From Corallium rubrum (lineage: Eukaryota > Cnidaria > Anthozoa > Scleralcyonacea > Coralliidae), in assembly GCA_964035015.1 (NCBI GenBank), contig CAXIUP010000138.1:1-64000 (forward strand): a DNA stretch of 64,000 nt, in the 5' to 3' direction. Below the pieces are notes generated by a model. That model had not been told where the DNA came from, searched no databases, and saw only the letters and a list, made by a program, of their open reading frames with translations. The position numbers were made by a program, and so were the translations under genes. Shown piece by piece: positions 9,844-21,944 of this stretch. Numbering within the stretch: position 1 is the first letter of the stretch; every line of letters begins with the position of its first letter.

Positions 9844-10840
9844 CACTGGACGAAAAATTTGATTTGCAACTGTAGCAAATATGAAGCAAATGTGTCGTAA
9901 ATACCGTGTTTAGTCAAATTTGCACAAATTTCCCCCAAATCGGATTTGGTGTTTGTTCTTAGATTTGCCTTGTTAGTAAACCAGGGGAAGCTTGTTTTTA
10001 CGTTAAATTTAATACCCAGGGCAAATCCAAACCAAATTTAAATATTTGCCTTGAATTTACTCCCGGGCAAAAGGTGAAGTAAAAACCATATTTGTACTTA
10101 TTTAAGCAACTAGTAAATAGTGCCAAATATTACGTTTGTTTATATTTGCAAGGTGGCTGAAACTAAGTAAATATAGCATAAATATATTGTTTACTTGTCT
10201 TTGCCTGAGAGCTGTGTTTGATATTTGCATCAGATTTGCTTCGTTGGTAAACAAGGGGAAGCCCGTTTTTACGCTAAATTTAACACCAAGCGTAAATGCA
10301 ATCCAAAGATAGACATTTGTTATGAATTTACTGCTATGCAAACGACATAGCAAAAACAAGATTTGCCTTAATTTAAGAAATGGTAAATATTGTCAAACAT
10401 CATGTTTGCTTATAAACACAAACGTACTAGAACTGACGTAAACATAGCGTGAATATATTGTTTACTTGTGTTTGTTAAAGAGTTGCATTTTATATTTGTG
10501 TCAGATTTCCTTCGTTAGTAAACAACGTAAAAACCGATTTTACATTATATTCAACACCAAGCCCAAATCCAAACCAAATATAGACATTTGTTACGAATTT
10601 ACTCTGAAGCAAATGACTGGCAAACGTTGACAAATATTAAATTTACTTCTATATGCAAATGAGGTAAACATAGCCTAAATATCTTATTTATTCATTTGAC
10701 ATTTGCATCAGATTTGCTTCGTCTAGTAGACATGCGAAAGACCGTTTTTATGCTAAATTTAACACAACGCGCTATTCGATATAAACATACATGTATATAT
10801 TCGTTAGAATTTGCTTGAAATACTTAAATGAGTGCAAATG
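9844..10840. repeat. left sub-terminal repeat region of the CACTA element
   Basis: Dense irregular repeats of gcAAATTTG / TTTGC words and a roughly 300-bp recurring module (gtaaaccaggggaagcttg near 9977, gtaaacaaggggaagcccg near 10249). Sub-terminal binding-site arrays of this kind are known for CACTA TNPA-type proteins. The role here is inferred. Confidence 0.65.
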
Positions 10841-11080
10841 TGATTTTTACTAAGTCATTAAACAAAGCACATAAATTCAAAGGGAAAACTGGCATTTATT
10901 TCGAGGGTGCGTGAGAACCCTAATAGTTTAAGTAATAAAAGTAAAGTATGAAAATAGTAGAATTTGTAAACCACAGACCCAAACTTGTTTATACAATTGC
11001 CTTCAAACATAGTTGCTTCTAAATTTAATATAAAATGTAAATTAATGCACTTTCAGTGTCTCTTAATTGTTCACTATTTA
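10841..11080. other. gene-free stretch within the CACTA element
   Basis: AT-rich sequence between the sub-terminal repeats and the first MITE. Nothing recognised. Confidence 0.4.
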
Positions 11081-11236
11081 AAGGTGATGTTATACACGGG
11101 GAAATTTATTGACGACTTTTAACGCAACATGTTCTGCAACATTTCATTAAGAATCATCCACAAATGTTATATGTATCACTTTTTCATGCAACATTCATTG
11201 CGTTAAAAATCGTCACGTGTAACCATCACTTTTTAC
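11081..11236. mobile_element. small foldback MITE
   Basis: Imperfect inverted ends, AAAGGTGATGTTATACACG and ...CGTGTAACCATCACTTTTT, about 155 bp apart with matching internal inverted segments. No coding capacity. Confidence 0.5.
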
Positions 11237-11245
11237 ATGCATTGT

Positions 11246-14200
11246 TCACTGTTTGATTGCCCACGCTGGGGCCTCCAAAGGAGTAGGACGGCTTGACACA
11301 TTCCCTCTGATTCTCTCAAAGGCCATTCTCAACCCTTTTGCTCCTCTCTTTCTCTCGACCTTTCTGTCTAGCGTTGTCATCATCTTGTTGGCTTCCTCGC
11401 TCCTCCATGCAAGCTTCATAACGGCAAATTTCCTTGTCTTTGAATGAATATGATCCGCCTCTTCCCCGGATGACGCCTCCACAAGTTCACCACCAGTTTC
11501 TTCTTCAGAAACGGAGTACTCTGAAGACATGTACTCGTTTGACATAATTTCGGAGTACCGTTTTTTATCCGCTATAGATGTCGAATTGGCTAAAGCATTT
11601 TCTCTTAGTCTTCTTTTCTGTAAAAACAAATTAAATTCAGTAAGAATTATGAAGACAATATTAAAGTGTCCATGAAGTAAAAACACTGTTGGCATTTTTG
11701 ATGTTTTAATAAACAGGAAAATGGTAGGAGCATTTTATAATTTAAATAAAAGCGTCTGGCGTTAGCCAGAATAAACCTTAAAGGCTCGTCGTCAGGCTTC
11801 AAAGTGTTAAAGAGATAGGATTTAACACTTCAAGACCTGGACCTCTCCTTGTGCTGAATAAAATCGTCTGGCGTTAGCCAGAATAAACATTAAAGGCTCG
11901 TCGTCAGGCTTCAAAGTGTTAAAGAGATAGGATTTAACACTTCAAGACCTGGACCTCTCCTTGTGCTGAATAAAATCGTCTGGCGTTAGCCAGAATAAAC
12001 ATTAAAGGCTCGTCGTCAGGCTTCAAAGTGTTAAAGAGATAGGATTTAACACTTCAAGACCTGTACCTCTCCTTGTGCTGAATAAAATCGTCTGGCGTTA
12101 GCCAGAATAAACCTTAAAGGCTCGTCGTCAGGCTTCAAAGTGTTAAAGAGATAGGATTTAACACTTCAAGACCTGGACCTCTCCTTGTGCTGAATAAAAT
12201 CGTCTGGCGTTAGCCAGAATAAAATACTAAAGACTCGCTGTCCGGCTTCAAAGTGCTAAGGTTTGCATTTGACAAATAAAATTATATAGTTAGTCTGCTA
12301 CATTATAGAAAGAGTAAAGTATATAAATATTATTAAAGTTATACAGTGTACAATGTGTTACAAAAATGGGTCAGTATCTACACCTACATGTATACAGTAC
12401 ATGTACATGTACTACGGTTTCTGATTGTTTAGGTCACCTAACCCAAACAAAAATTCTAACCTTAGTCCTGCCTCGTACACAGGCGCTTAGCGTAAGTAAA
12501 CAAAAAGCGCCTGGGTATGTATGCTGACGAAGTAAATTACAATTACTGTCGTGGCAATAGAAGCGTTTCGTAAAATATTGTTCAAGTGTATTGCTCAAGT
12601 TGAACAATTCATTTGATGAAAATATTGCTAAACTTCCTGTTTTGAATTCTGTTTTGAATTTGATTGGTGTTTGGCAAATAATCCTTTTTCTTATTGGTTA
12701 TTCAAAAACCAGGAACCAATCAAATTCAAAACAAGAAGTTTAGCAATAATAAACAGGAAGTTCATCAAATGAATTGATCAATTTGAACAAATGAATTGCA
12801 CAATTATTTTAGGAACTTCTATTGCCGCGACAGTAAATATAGCAATTATACTGTACTTACTGTATTTATTCTACTTCTAGCCCTTTGTTTTTGAAGCAGC
12901 TCTTTGTCTACTTTTTTCTCTTTCATTTTTAGGGCCCTCTTTTTTGTTTTGAAATGACAATGCATTGCAGCTAAAATGTGAACAGACATTTGTTAGACTA
13001 AGAAGATACTTTAGTGCACACATTTAAACATGTATGTGTCTAATTAGCACTAAGGCTTTACAGTCATGTGCATTCAATTAACAGTAAATATCAATAAACG
13101 AAACAAATGCCAATAGTTTGCAGTTGTAAACTTGACAAATTGCCACATGACTTTTGTAAAGTTGTACGGTTTTTGCAAGCTGTGTCAGAATTTCATTGCT
13201 CAGAAAAACAATGAGCTCCATATGGGACTTCCTGAAACCTTGAGGATGATAGTTCCCATATTGGAGCTCAAAATTTTTCTGAGTACGGTAATATCTTGGC
13301 ACAAAAACCAAACAACTTGAAAATTGAAAAAAAAATTTGTCTGGAAAAAAGGCCGCTTAATTAATTAATAAGACAATTTACTAACAACTTGCAATTTCCT
13401 AACTTACAATACATGTACTGCAGGTTACTGTACAGGTAGGAGAATTTTGTTGGTTGAAACATGGTTAAGTGCATGTGCAAGCATGTACAAGACATAGAAA
13501 AACTCGTGTGACAATTCATGTTTGCCAGAATGTTTACCAATCAGGACCATAAAAATGACATGATGTATATGCATGCTGCTGATGCCATTTTGCACCATTA
13601 CCTGGGATGCGCGTGAAATGCTGACGCCACTGAAACCTACCAATTTCTAAAAGAAACCCAGTGTGTTTCAGTATTTTATCTGGTGACCTATGCTGAAACT
13701 TTGTATGGTGTTTTCTATCGTTAAAAGCTTCCTTTATACCAAAAATAAAATAAATTCAGTAATGCCAAAAAAATGTTATTAAAGAAAACATTATTTGTTT
13801 GCTTTTGAAAAATACTGGCATTACAGATTTATTTTTAAATCTTTCTATTGATTGTTCATATGCTTAAAGGAAAAGTCTGCAAGAAAAATAATTGGGGGTC
13901 ACTGTCCTTTTCAGATACACGAGGTAATAGGTCATAATAGGGAATTTGAATTGAAGGGAATTTGGTACCTCTGTGTTACCATAGCAACTGACTCAATGTT
14001 AACAAAAATAACGGAATTCAAAATTAGAAATATTAATTTATCTATATAAAACAGTATCTGTCGAATGAAAGTTAGCATGCAAAATCTGACAGAGCCAAAC
14101 TGTACTGTACATCTAAATTTTAAAAAGCTGTAGTGAGCCATCTTACAGTGTACTGTATGTACTGTAGTTCAAGGGACAATTATAAAAGCTTTTTAACAGC

Positions 14201-15712
14201 AAAATCTAGAAGGCTGATACATAATGTGCATAGGAAAACCATATTGAACAAAAATATGGCATAATGACTAAAATGTCAGGGGATAAAATACTGGTCTTAC
14301 TGTACATACATACAATAATTCTCAGAGTGAACTTAAGAAACAGCAATGTTTAACAATTTAAGGTGAAGTAATACGAGCAACAAATTGCTGCAACATTGTT
14401 GCGTTGCATGTTGAAAAGCATTGTTGCGCGTATTACCGTCCACCTCAAACAATGTCACGCAACAAAATTTCATTGTTACAAGTTGAAACAGCATGTTGCA
14501 GCAAGTAGAACTGGTATCTATTTTTTTTTCAACTTGCAACAATGAAATTTCATTGTGTGACAATGTTTACTGTCATGGTAATAGAAGCATCTCTAAAAAT
14601 ATTGTTCCATTCCTCAAGTTGAACAACTGATTTGATTAGATTCATTGACAACTTCCTGTTTTGAATTCTGTTTTAAATTTGATAGGTGTTTGACAAAAAA
14701 TCCTGTTTCTTATTGGTTGTTTAAAAATCAGAAACCAATCAAATTCAAAACAGGAATTTAGCAAGAATTTTCATCAAATGAATTGGTCAACTTGAAGAAT
14801 ATAAGGAATATATTGCAACGATACTTTAGGAATGCTTCTATTGCCATGGCAGTAAGGCGGGTGGTAATTTGTGCAAGCCAACAATTCATGCTTTCCAACT
14901 TGCAATGCAACAAAGTTGCATTAAAAGTTGAAGAAAAATGTTTCCCGTATCACCTTGCCTTTACCAACTTAATAAACTGCTCAAAAAGCACATATAGTCC
15001 TGTACAGCATAATTACTGCATGAGCATTACACAGTTCCTTACTGTATAAAGAGCTAAAATGATAGACCTTATTCATAATTGGCCGACGATTTAAAATTCT
15101 TTTGTGTGCATATAAATTAGCCCCTCTGAACTCGTTTTCATGTGCAAAATTCAAAAGAATCTTTACTCTAAAACGAGGTCAAAGGGTCTAATTTATATGT
15201 ACACACAAAAATTTTAAATCGTCTGACAATTATGAATAAGGTCTATAATAATGTACAGTAGACCATGTATTTTGTATAACCAACAAATATATTAGCATAT
15301 TCAGTGACAACAGTAGAAATAAAAAATACAAAATAATGTCACTACAACATTTGATGAAGGGATAAAACCCAAGCACATACGTGTAGCACACTACATATTA
15401 CTAAAAAAGGGAATGAAAATGTACTGTGCTGTCATGAGGGAGGTTAGCTACAAATATATTTAATGAAGAGCTCCTGTTAAAAGGCTAAAAAATAGGTCCC
15501 AGCCTGTATGTCACTAACAATCATACAAATGAGTGGAAATTACAAGGACAGCACAATGTATTACGTAGTACGTACACACAAAGAACATTATACACAGAGC
15601 ATTGACATGTACTGTACCTCTGATAATATTGCTTGAAGTTCACTGACACTCTTTACTCCAACCATAATAAGGTGGTTAACATTTGTATTCTCAACTGCTG
15701 CAAACCTTCATG

Positions 15713-15752
<40 letters not shown>

Positions 15753-17389
15753 AAAAGTATATACAGTACTTTAGATCACTAAAAACATTAATCACAAGCT
15801 TGGTGTACTATTGGTGGTAATGTCAGTGAAGTCACATAATTTATGTAATGGTACATGTATATTAAAATTAATTTCCATTCACTGTCATTATCACCAATAT
15901 ACAGAATACATGTACAGTATATACACCACTACAAATATCTAGCTCAGTCGATGGAATGCTGGTCTATGTAAAGCAAAGGTGGTAGGTTCGACTACATGTA
16001 CAGCACCACACTTGGCTTTGGGTAGTAAACTGTACTATATATATATATATATATATTCTAAAACATCCAATGTATAACTTACCCTTTTGATAGATTCCAA
16101 GAAAGTGGATTTCCATCATCATCGGTCAGGCTTTTTATCACATCACGAACACAAGCCTTTAATAGTAAGAAATACTCTAATTAAGCATAAAGTCTAAATA
16201 TACTGTAAAACACTATGCATTTTATCTATTACATGTAAACCTTGGCTTTCTGAGTACCAATAAATTTTAAAATTGAATCGAAAATTGGTGAATATCCAAA
16301 AATGTTAAAACACACGTTTATAAATGTACAGGTGTATTAGTTTATCTTGTCTTGATCTTGGAAATTAAATGTTGAACTATTCTTCGCTCAGTCACTTTCA
16401 AAAGCACGGCTTACGATCAAAACTTTTCCAAAAAATTACGACAAAACATTTCCTTACCTTTAGACAGTTGTATCTCCGAGCTATTCGATGTATACAGTCT
16501 ATTTGTCCTGAGTTATTTGAGCAGTTTTGACTATATGTTTGCTTAATTAAAAGACTTGCGGCTAAATACAGGAATCGCACATTCCACTTTATAAGTCATT
16601 ACATGAAGTTCTCAAAAACAACAGTGGAAGACCGCTGACTAGGAGACATTGTTTCAATGAATATATTATTTTGCGGGATATTCAAATATAAAAGTGCAGT
16701 CGCCATTTTTGAAAAAACAACTCGCTTGGTAAGGGTTCACTCGAGGCTACTTACATAGACAAAAAAAACAACTGGACTCGGTCGAGTAATTTATAAATTA
16801 ATAATACACGTATAAATATAGCATGCGAAAAAGCGGCGTTTGAAACGGGCTTTATTAAAAGGTTTATAATATACAGTGGACTTACCGTCAATGCCACAGG
16901 CAGTCTTGTTTTCCTTGGTTTACAAGTTTTGTTTTCTTTCTCTTCGATCGACTTAATCAATTTGTCGTTAAATGCAGCTTGTTGTGCCATAAATAACCTC
17001 ATCTGTTGTAGCATTTCGGCTTGATCAGTTGATGGTTGCTGAGGCTGCTCTTCCAATTGGGGTAGCAGATTCCTGCCTGTGTATTGTATCGACTGCGGGA
17101 GTTCGGGAGTTCTTTCCAAACGCACTACACTTGCGGTTGAAGTCGAACACACTGAATCACGTCGACGCTGGGATTGGCCAGAAGTTTCAGTCGTATCCAC
17201 CAGGTTGGTAAAACACTCGTTTCGGTTTATGTCTGCCTCTGGAGTTGCGGGTGCAGATGGTGGACTTACGGTTGAAGCACAAGTTGAAACTGATGAACAT
17301 TGAGAATTCGAATTAGTATCTGGAGCACGGCTCCTCGAGTGTGACGGGACCGACGTACGAGAGCGTCTGCTTGGAGGGAGTCTTGCCAT
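11246..17389 (-). CDS. CACTA partner protein, multi-exon, divergent from the transposase
   Basis: Exon 1 is 17389-16886: Ser/Arg-rich MARLPPSRRSR, a Pro/Gln-rich middle, coiled coil LQQMRLFMAQQAAFNDKL, donor ACG|GTAAGT. Exon 2 is 16156-16083 (ACVRDVIKSLTDDDG, WNLSK). A tentative 33-bp exon lies at 15650-15618. A basic exon 12970-12861 (FKTKKRALKMKEKKVDKELL) ends at ACA|GTAAGT. The last exon is 11617-11246 (MSNEYMSSEYS, RKFAVMKLAWRS, SSRPTPLEAPAWAIKQ, stop). Phases fit between exons 1 and 2 and between the last two. The tentative small exon does not phase with the next, so an exon may be missing. Two-gene divergent layouts are usual for EnSpm elements. DNA binding or a TNPA-like role is inferred. 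Confidence 0.65.
11754..12290. repeat. 112-bp tandem repeat with two palindromes per unit
   Basis: GTCTGGCGTTAGCCAGA starts units at 11754, 11866, 11978, 12090 and 12202, exactly 112 bp apart. The last unit diverges. Each unit contains the hairpin TCTGGC-GTTA-GCCAGA and a second inverted pair, AGTGTTAAA...TTTAACACT. It lies in an intron of the partner gene. Confidence 0.9.
12291..12545. other. intronic stretch, nothing recognised
   Basis: Intron of the partner gene with several tacatgtac-type words. No gene or repeat unit recognised. Confidence 0.4.
12546..12833. mobile_element. mariner-type MITE, copy 1
   Basis: Inverted ends CTGTCGTGGCAATAGAAG and ...CTTCTATTGCCGCGACAG, flanked by TA on each side. 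The internal sequence also folds (attcaaaacagg segments). The same family recurs at 14570-14852. Confidence 0.8.
13000..14355. other. intronic stretch, nothing recognised
   Basis: Intron of the partner gene. Short frames here carry no recognisable motif. A segment near 13890-14040 (attgggggtcac...ccatagcaac) resembles 18600-18700, suggesting a diverged interspersed repeat. Confidence 0.4.
14360..14956. mobile_element. foldback MITE carrying a second MITE
   Basis: Outer inverted ends AAGGTGAAGTAATACG and ...CGTATCACCTT, with inverted runs rich in caacattgttgc. The mariner-type MITE at 14570-14852 lies inside it. Confidence 0.5.
14570..14852. mobile_element. mariner-type MITE, copy 2
   Basis: Inverted ends CTGTCATGGTAATAGAAGC and ...GCTTCTATTGCCATGGCAG with TA on both sides. 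Same family as 12546-12833. Confidence 0.8.
15065..15243. mobile_element. TA-flanked foldback MITE
   Basis: Near-palindromic arms of about 60 bp: GACCTTATTCATAATTG... and ...CAATTATGAATAAGGTC, flanked by TA. A relative with the same inner arm (ttctttta...catataaatta) lies at 34930-35109. Confidence 0.75.
15718..15748. repeat. (TA)n microsatellite
   Basis: About 15 TA units. A second TA run lies at 16037-16055. Confidence 0.9.
15937..16015 (+). repeat. tRNA-like sequence, probable SINE head
   Basis: TAGCTCAGTCGATGGAATGC resembles a Pol III A box/D-arm. About 30 bases further, GGTAGGTTCGACTA resembles a B box/T-arm. The acceptor stem does not close well, so it is more likely a tRNA-derived SINE fragment than a working tRNA gene. 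Confidence 0.45.
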
Positions 17390-17870
17390 ATTTAATAAAA
17401 GGACGAAATTTGTAGAAACGGGTTGACACGACGATGCTATTAAACTCGACTGAGAAAAAACAACGATGGTCACGGTACACTGACTGTCTGACTCAGTATA
17501 TTTAACTCACACAAAAAGACAAAGCTCGCGCCAAAACTTTAAACTTTGGCCTTTTGGCCTATATCAAGCTTGACCTTTGATTTCACTTTTCTTGCTCTAT
17601 GATTGGTCCCTTTCTCATAACATGAATCGCATCGTGGTCCGCATGAGTGTAACATGCGTGTAGCATGCACTGATGCGTGTAGATCAGTGATTAAATGCCA
17701 CGTGACAATGGTGACAACGAACTGTCTTTAATATATTATTCTGTGTTGACTTGAAATCTTTCTTTCTGTCTGACAGTCTCTACGATCACGTCTAGATATT
17801 AATCAATCGCAGAAGATGTAGAGAAGTTCACGTATATCAACGTATTGAATAATGTATATCGATTTATATT
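17390..17870. promoter_or_regulatory. shared intergenic region of the divergent CACTA genes
   Basis: About 480 bases separate the start codons of the partner gene (minus, 17389) and the transposase (plus, 17871). The region includes a short repeat of gcatg/gtgtag words near 17640-17690. It must hold both promoters. No clear TATA box can be assigned. Confidence 0.45.
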
Positions 17871-20800
17871 ATGAGTGAAAAAAGAAAGTACTGTGGACAT
17901 TGCCAGGAGTTTGTGACACTGGGAACCTATCGCAGACATGAAAAACTTTTTTTCCTTCAAGAAGGAGTTTGGAAGAAATGCAATGGCTCTTCGGATGAAG
18001 AAAGTGTCTCGGAAAGTGTTCACCTCGACCCAACTTGTGATCATAACAGCAATGAAGATGAAACTCAGGATCAGGTGGAAACCCGTCACGCCGGTGAGAT
18101 CCTATATAAACAATAACTTAATATATCAGCTTAAGCTATATTAAAATACCATGACTTGATACTTTCACAAATCCTCCCCAGACATTTAATCACTAATTTT
18201 CTGACAAGTCATGGCTGTGATTATTCATAATAATGCATTTCTTTGTTGTGTAAAACTATTGTTTGGATGTATCGTCATGCATGCTAATAGGGAAAAATTA
18301 GAAATTTTCCATGTCCAATAGAGGTGAAAATTAAGAAGTTTCTCCTGTTTGGGGGATGGGGGGTGGGGTGGGGGGTTATAGAACGACAAGGAGAGCTATT
18401 ATTAAATACCAAAATCCAAATCATACGAGTGATTACAAAATCGACCGACCGCGAAACAGGAGGTTGATTTGTTAATAGTCACTAGTATGATTTGGCATTA
18501 CATGTAGAACGAATAAATTTTTTTTGGAAAAATCATGTTTGTTAATTATTGATTATGGCTTATTGATTATTCATACTTCAAGAAAAGTTTTAATGAGAAA
18601 AAAATTGGGGGTCACCATAGTTTTTTTCGAATTAAATTAATTTGAAGGGTAATTGATAGCCATTTTGAAATGTAATTGTTGCCATAGCAACAACTGTTGC
18701 TATTTATTTGATATATCAAAATGTTTAATTACAGAAGATTTAGTTTATTCTTTTCCTGAATTGTTTATGCATGTGTTTTGAACTTTCAAACTTGTATTTT
18801 CCATTTTTCAAGCAACTGCATGTAGCTGCCTAATTAACTACCTTTTTATACAACCGGCCCCTGGTTTTTAGGTTCATCCAGACAAGCATTGCAAGCATTG
18901 TGAAACTTAACAAGAAATTTCTTGTGAGATTTCCTGACTAAAACATTTTCTTGTAGTACAGTATGCTCCATTTGCTGATGGAATTTGTCAAACCCTTTGC
19001 AGCATTTATAAACATGTACTGTACATTGTACATGTACTGAACAAATCAATATTTTGCAACAACACTAATTACTGGTATATATGTTAGTGTATGTCAACAC
19101 TTCAGTAGATTTTCCCTTTGTATATAATTATTTGTAGAAGTTGATACCATGGAAGACTTGACTTACCATGAAATTTCTGGATCCTCAGACAGTGACTGCT
19201 GTACTACCGATTCTTCTTCTGATGGTGATGGCTTGTTAAAGGAACTCCCCCTTAATCGTGAGAGATGGGATATATCTGAAGAAGATATCAATGGAGACTT
19301 TAATGAAGCAATACCACATGTTGAAACAGGACACATAAACTTGACTCATCATTCATTGAAAAGTATTTTACGTTGGATTCTTATATTTTTGTTCCTGTGG
19401 GCGGCCCATTGTTCAATATCTGATGCTGCACTCGAATTATTATTGGGCTTCATCCAAGCTATATTTGATGTTTTGGGAACAATGTTTCCTCCATTGGCAA
19501 TGTTTACTTTACTTTTGCCAAGAACCATTCTTGGACTTAAGAATTATCTTGGGCTTGAAAAAGATAGATTTACAAAATTGGTTGTTTGTAGAAATTGCTC
19601 AAGCCTGTATACATTTGATGAGTGTCATACAACAACTAATGGGAACCGAGTGGTGAAAAGATGTTCACATGTACCTTTTCCTCATCATCGTCAAGTCCAC
19701 CGCAGGACACCTTGCAATGAGCCACTGCTAAAAGAGGTTATTTTAAACGACGGCAAGGTACATCTCTATCCTTTTAAAGTGTACTGCTACAAAAGTATAA
19801 CTGAGACATTGGCACAATTTGTTAAAAGACCTGGTTTCGCTTCTAATTGTGAACTATGGAGAAGTAGAGACATACCTAATGGTTTTTTGGCTGATGTATT
19901 TGATGGTTGTGTTTGGAGGGACTGGCAGTATGTAGAGGGTCAACCTTTTTTAGCATCTTGCAATAATTTTGCATTAATGCTTAATGTTGACTGGTTCCAG
20001 CCTTTTAAACATTCAATTTACAGTGTTGGAGCAATCTACCTTGTCGTTATGAACTTGCCAAGAAGTGAGAGGTTTAAGCCTGAAAATGTTATACTGGTTG
20101 GGCTGATTCCAGGTCCAAAAGAGCCAAAACTGAATATCAACAGTTACTTGAAGCCATTGGTAACTGAACTGAACTTACTTTGGACAGTTGGCATCAATGT
20201 TACACCACACAATTCTTTTACAACAGAAACTTTTCGGGCTTCTTTACTTTGTGTGGCATGTGATCTTCCAGCCGTTCGCAAAGTCTGTGGATTTACTGGC
20301 CATTCATCACATCGTGGTTGCTCCAAGTGCACAAAAACATTTCCAGGTGTAGTTGGGAAGATGGACTATTCAGGATTTGAGCCCTGTTCACCTAGAAATA
20401 ATTCTGACCATCGTGAGCAAGCTCAAATTATTGTTAATCAAACAAGTGCAACAGATCAAGCTTCTGCAGAACAGCGTTATGGAACAAGGTTTTCAGAGCT
20501 GATGATGCTACCATATTTTGACTGTATACGATATCATGTAGTAGATCCCATGCACAACCTGTTTTTAGGAACTTCTAAGCACCTAATGAAAAATATCTGG
20601 TTGGATGGTGAAAATCCAGTAATTACCAAAAGGGATCTTACTAAAATACAGGTAAAATTGGATAGCATTAAAGCTCCATCTTCCATTGGTAGGATGCCTG
20701 CCAAAATTGAAAACAGCTATGGAGGGTTTACAGCTGATCAATGGAAGACATGGACTATTCTTTTTTCAATCTTTGGTCTTTGGGATGTGTTAACATCAAA

Positions 20801-21854
20801 CCATATGGAAGTTTGGCGTAATTTTGTGATGGCATGTAGTTATTTCTGTGCACCAGTCATAACAGAAGGCAGAGCAAGATTAGGACACTCGCGCATTTTA
20901 AAGTTTTGTGAAGGTTTCCAAAACCTTTATGGAAGAGAGAGAGTTACTCCAAACATGCACATGCATACCCATATTTTAGATTGTATACTAGACTATGGGC
21001 CAGTTTATTCCTTCTGGTTATTTAGTTTTGAACGGTATAACGGTCTACTGGGGGATACTGTAACCAATCAGAGATCTGTTGAAATTCAGCTGATGAGAAA
21101 GTTTACTGCTGAACAGTTTGTTAAAGATCTGGAACTTCCATCTGAATTCCAAGAGTATTTTCATTCAATTTTTGACAAACTGACATCAAAGCATTCTGGA
21201 GCTGTTTTGGTTTCATTACAGGATTGCCCATCCAAGAAAGTTATAGAGACCAGTTTGCTTGGAATTGGCCCAGTTCAGAAGAATGATGAACGGTGGAAAG
21301 TTTGTCAAGAGGATCGGTTATATGAATTGTGCAGCCCATATTCCCAGGAGTGTTTGGAAATTGAAGAACTTCCACTACTCAGGGGAGCATACACCATGAT
21401 TTTTGATGGATTGAAGGTTGCCTCTGTTACCAGGAACTTTAATCGATTTTCAGCTGTAAAATTTGCAGGCGAGTATTTTGGTTCTTTCAACTCAAGAGGG
21501 GAGCGTTCATGCTTTATCATGGCCCGATGGTGCAGTCTGGATGGGTGTGTTGACAGCAATGGGATTGATCTAAGGCCTGGTGTTGTTGACTACTATCTGC
21601 AACAAATTGTGGAAGTCAATGACCAAAGGTTTACATGTGTTATGGCTGCTGTAAGGTGGTTTACCGTACATCCCCAACGACACAAGCTGGGAGCGCCGAC
21701 TGAGGTTTGGTGTAGGCGCATCTTTGAGCTGGAAGGCAGTGCAAGCTTCATTCCAGTACAAAGAATATTTTGTAGATTTGTTCCTGCGTATGACGTTATT
21801 GATGGGGAACGTGTTCTTGTAGTTTGTCCAGTTCCCCGTAAATTTCAGTGTTGA
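17871..21854 (+). CDS. tnp2-type CACTA/EnSpm transposase
   Basis: Two exons, 17871-18093 and 19138-21854, join in phase (GCC G|GTGAG ... TTTGTAG|AA) to give 979 residues with no interruption. Exon 1 has a Cys/His motif (YCGHCQEFV, YRRHEKLF). Exon 2 has a CxxC/His zinc cluster (CRNCSSLYTFDEC), ILVGLIPGPKEPK, a second Cys cluster (CGFTGHSSHRGCSKC), and candidate catalytic acidic residues in NVDWFQP, VVDPMHNLFLGTSKH and FSFERYNGLLG. This is the usual plan of the tnp2 transposase, which cuts and joins the element ends. The first exon resembles the N-terminus of cnidarian-type members. It appears intact and may be recent. Confidence 0.88.
18144..19137 (+). other. intron of the transposase gene
   Basis: Donor GTGAGATCC at 18094 and acceptor TTATTTGTAG ending at 19137. 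It contains a G-run (18350-18375) and a diverged repeat near 18600-18760. No gene is seen inside. Confidence 0.7.
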
Positions 21855-21944
21855 TGATACTTGTGCTCCTTGTGTAGAATACTTGCTGTATTTACTGTAT
21901 ATAGTTTAATTTTATCAAATTTGAAATGAACATTATAATATTTA

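Noticed and set aside
15937..16015. Functional tRNA gene
   Set aside because: A and B boxes are recognisable but the acceptor stem does not pair; annotated only as a SINE-like fragment.
19423..19656. 77-codon plus-strand frame within the transposase region
   Set aside because: It is out of frame inside the intact 979-codon transposase and has no independent support.
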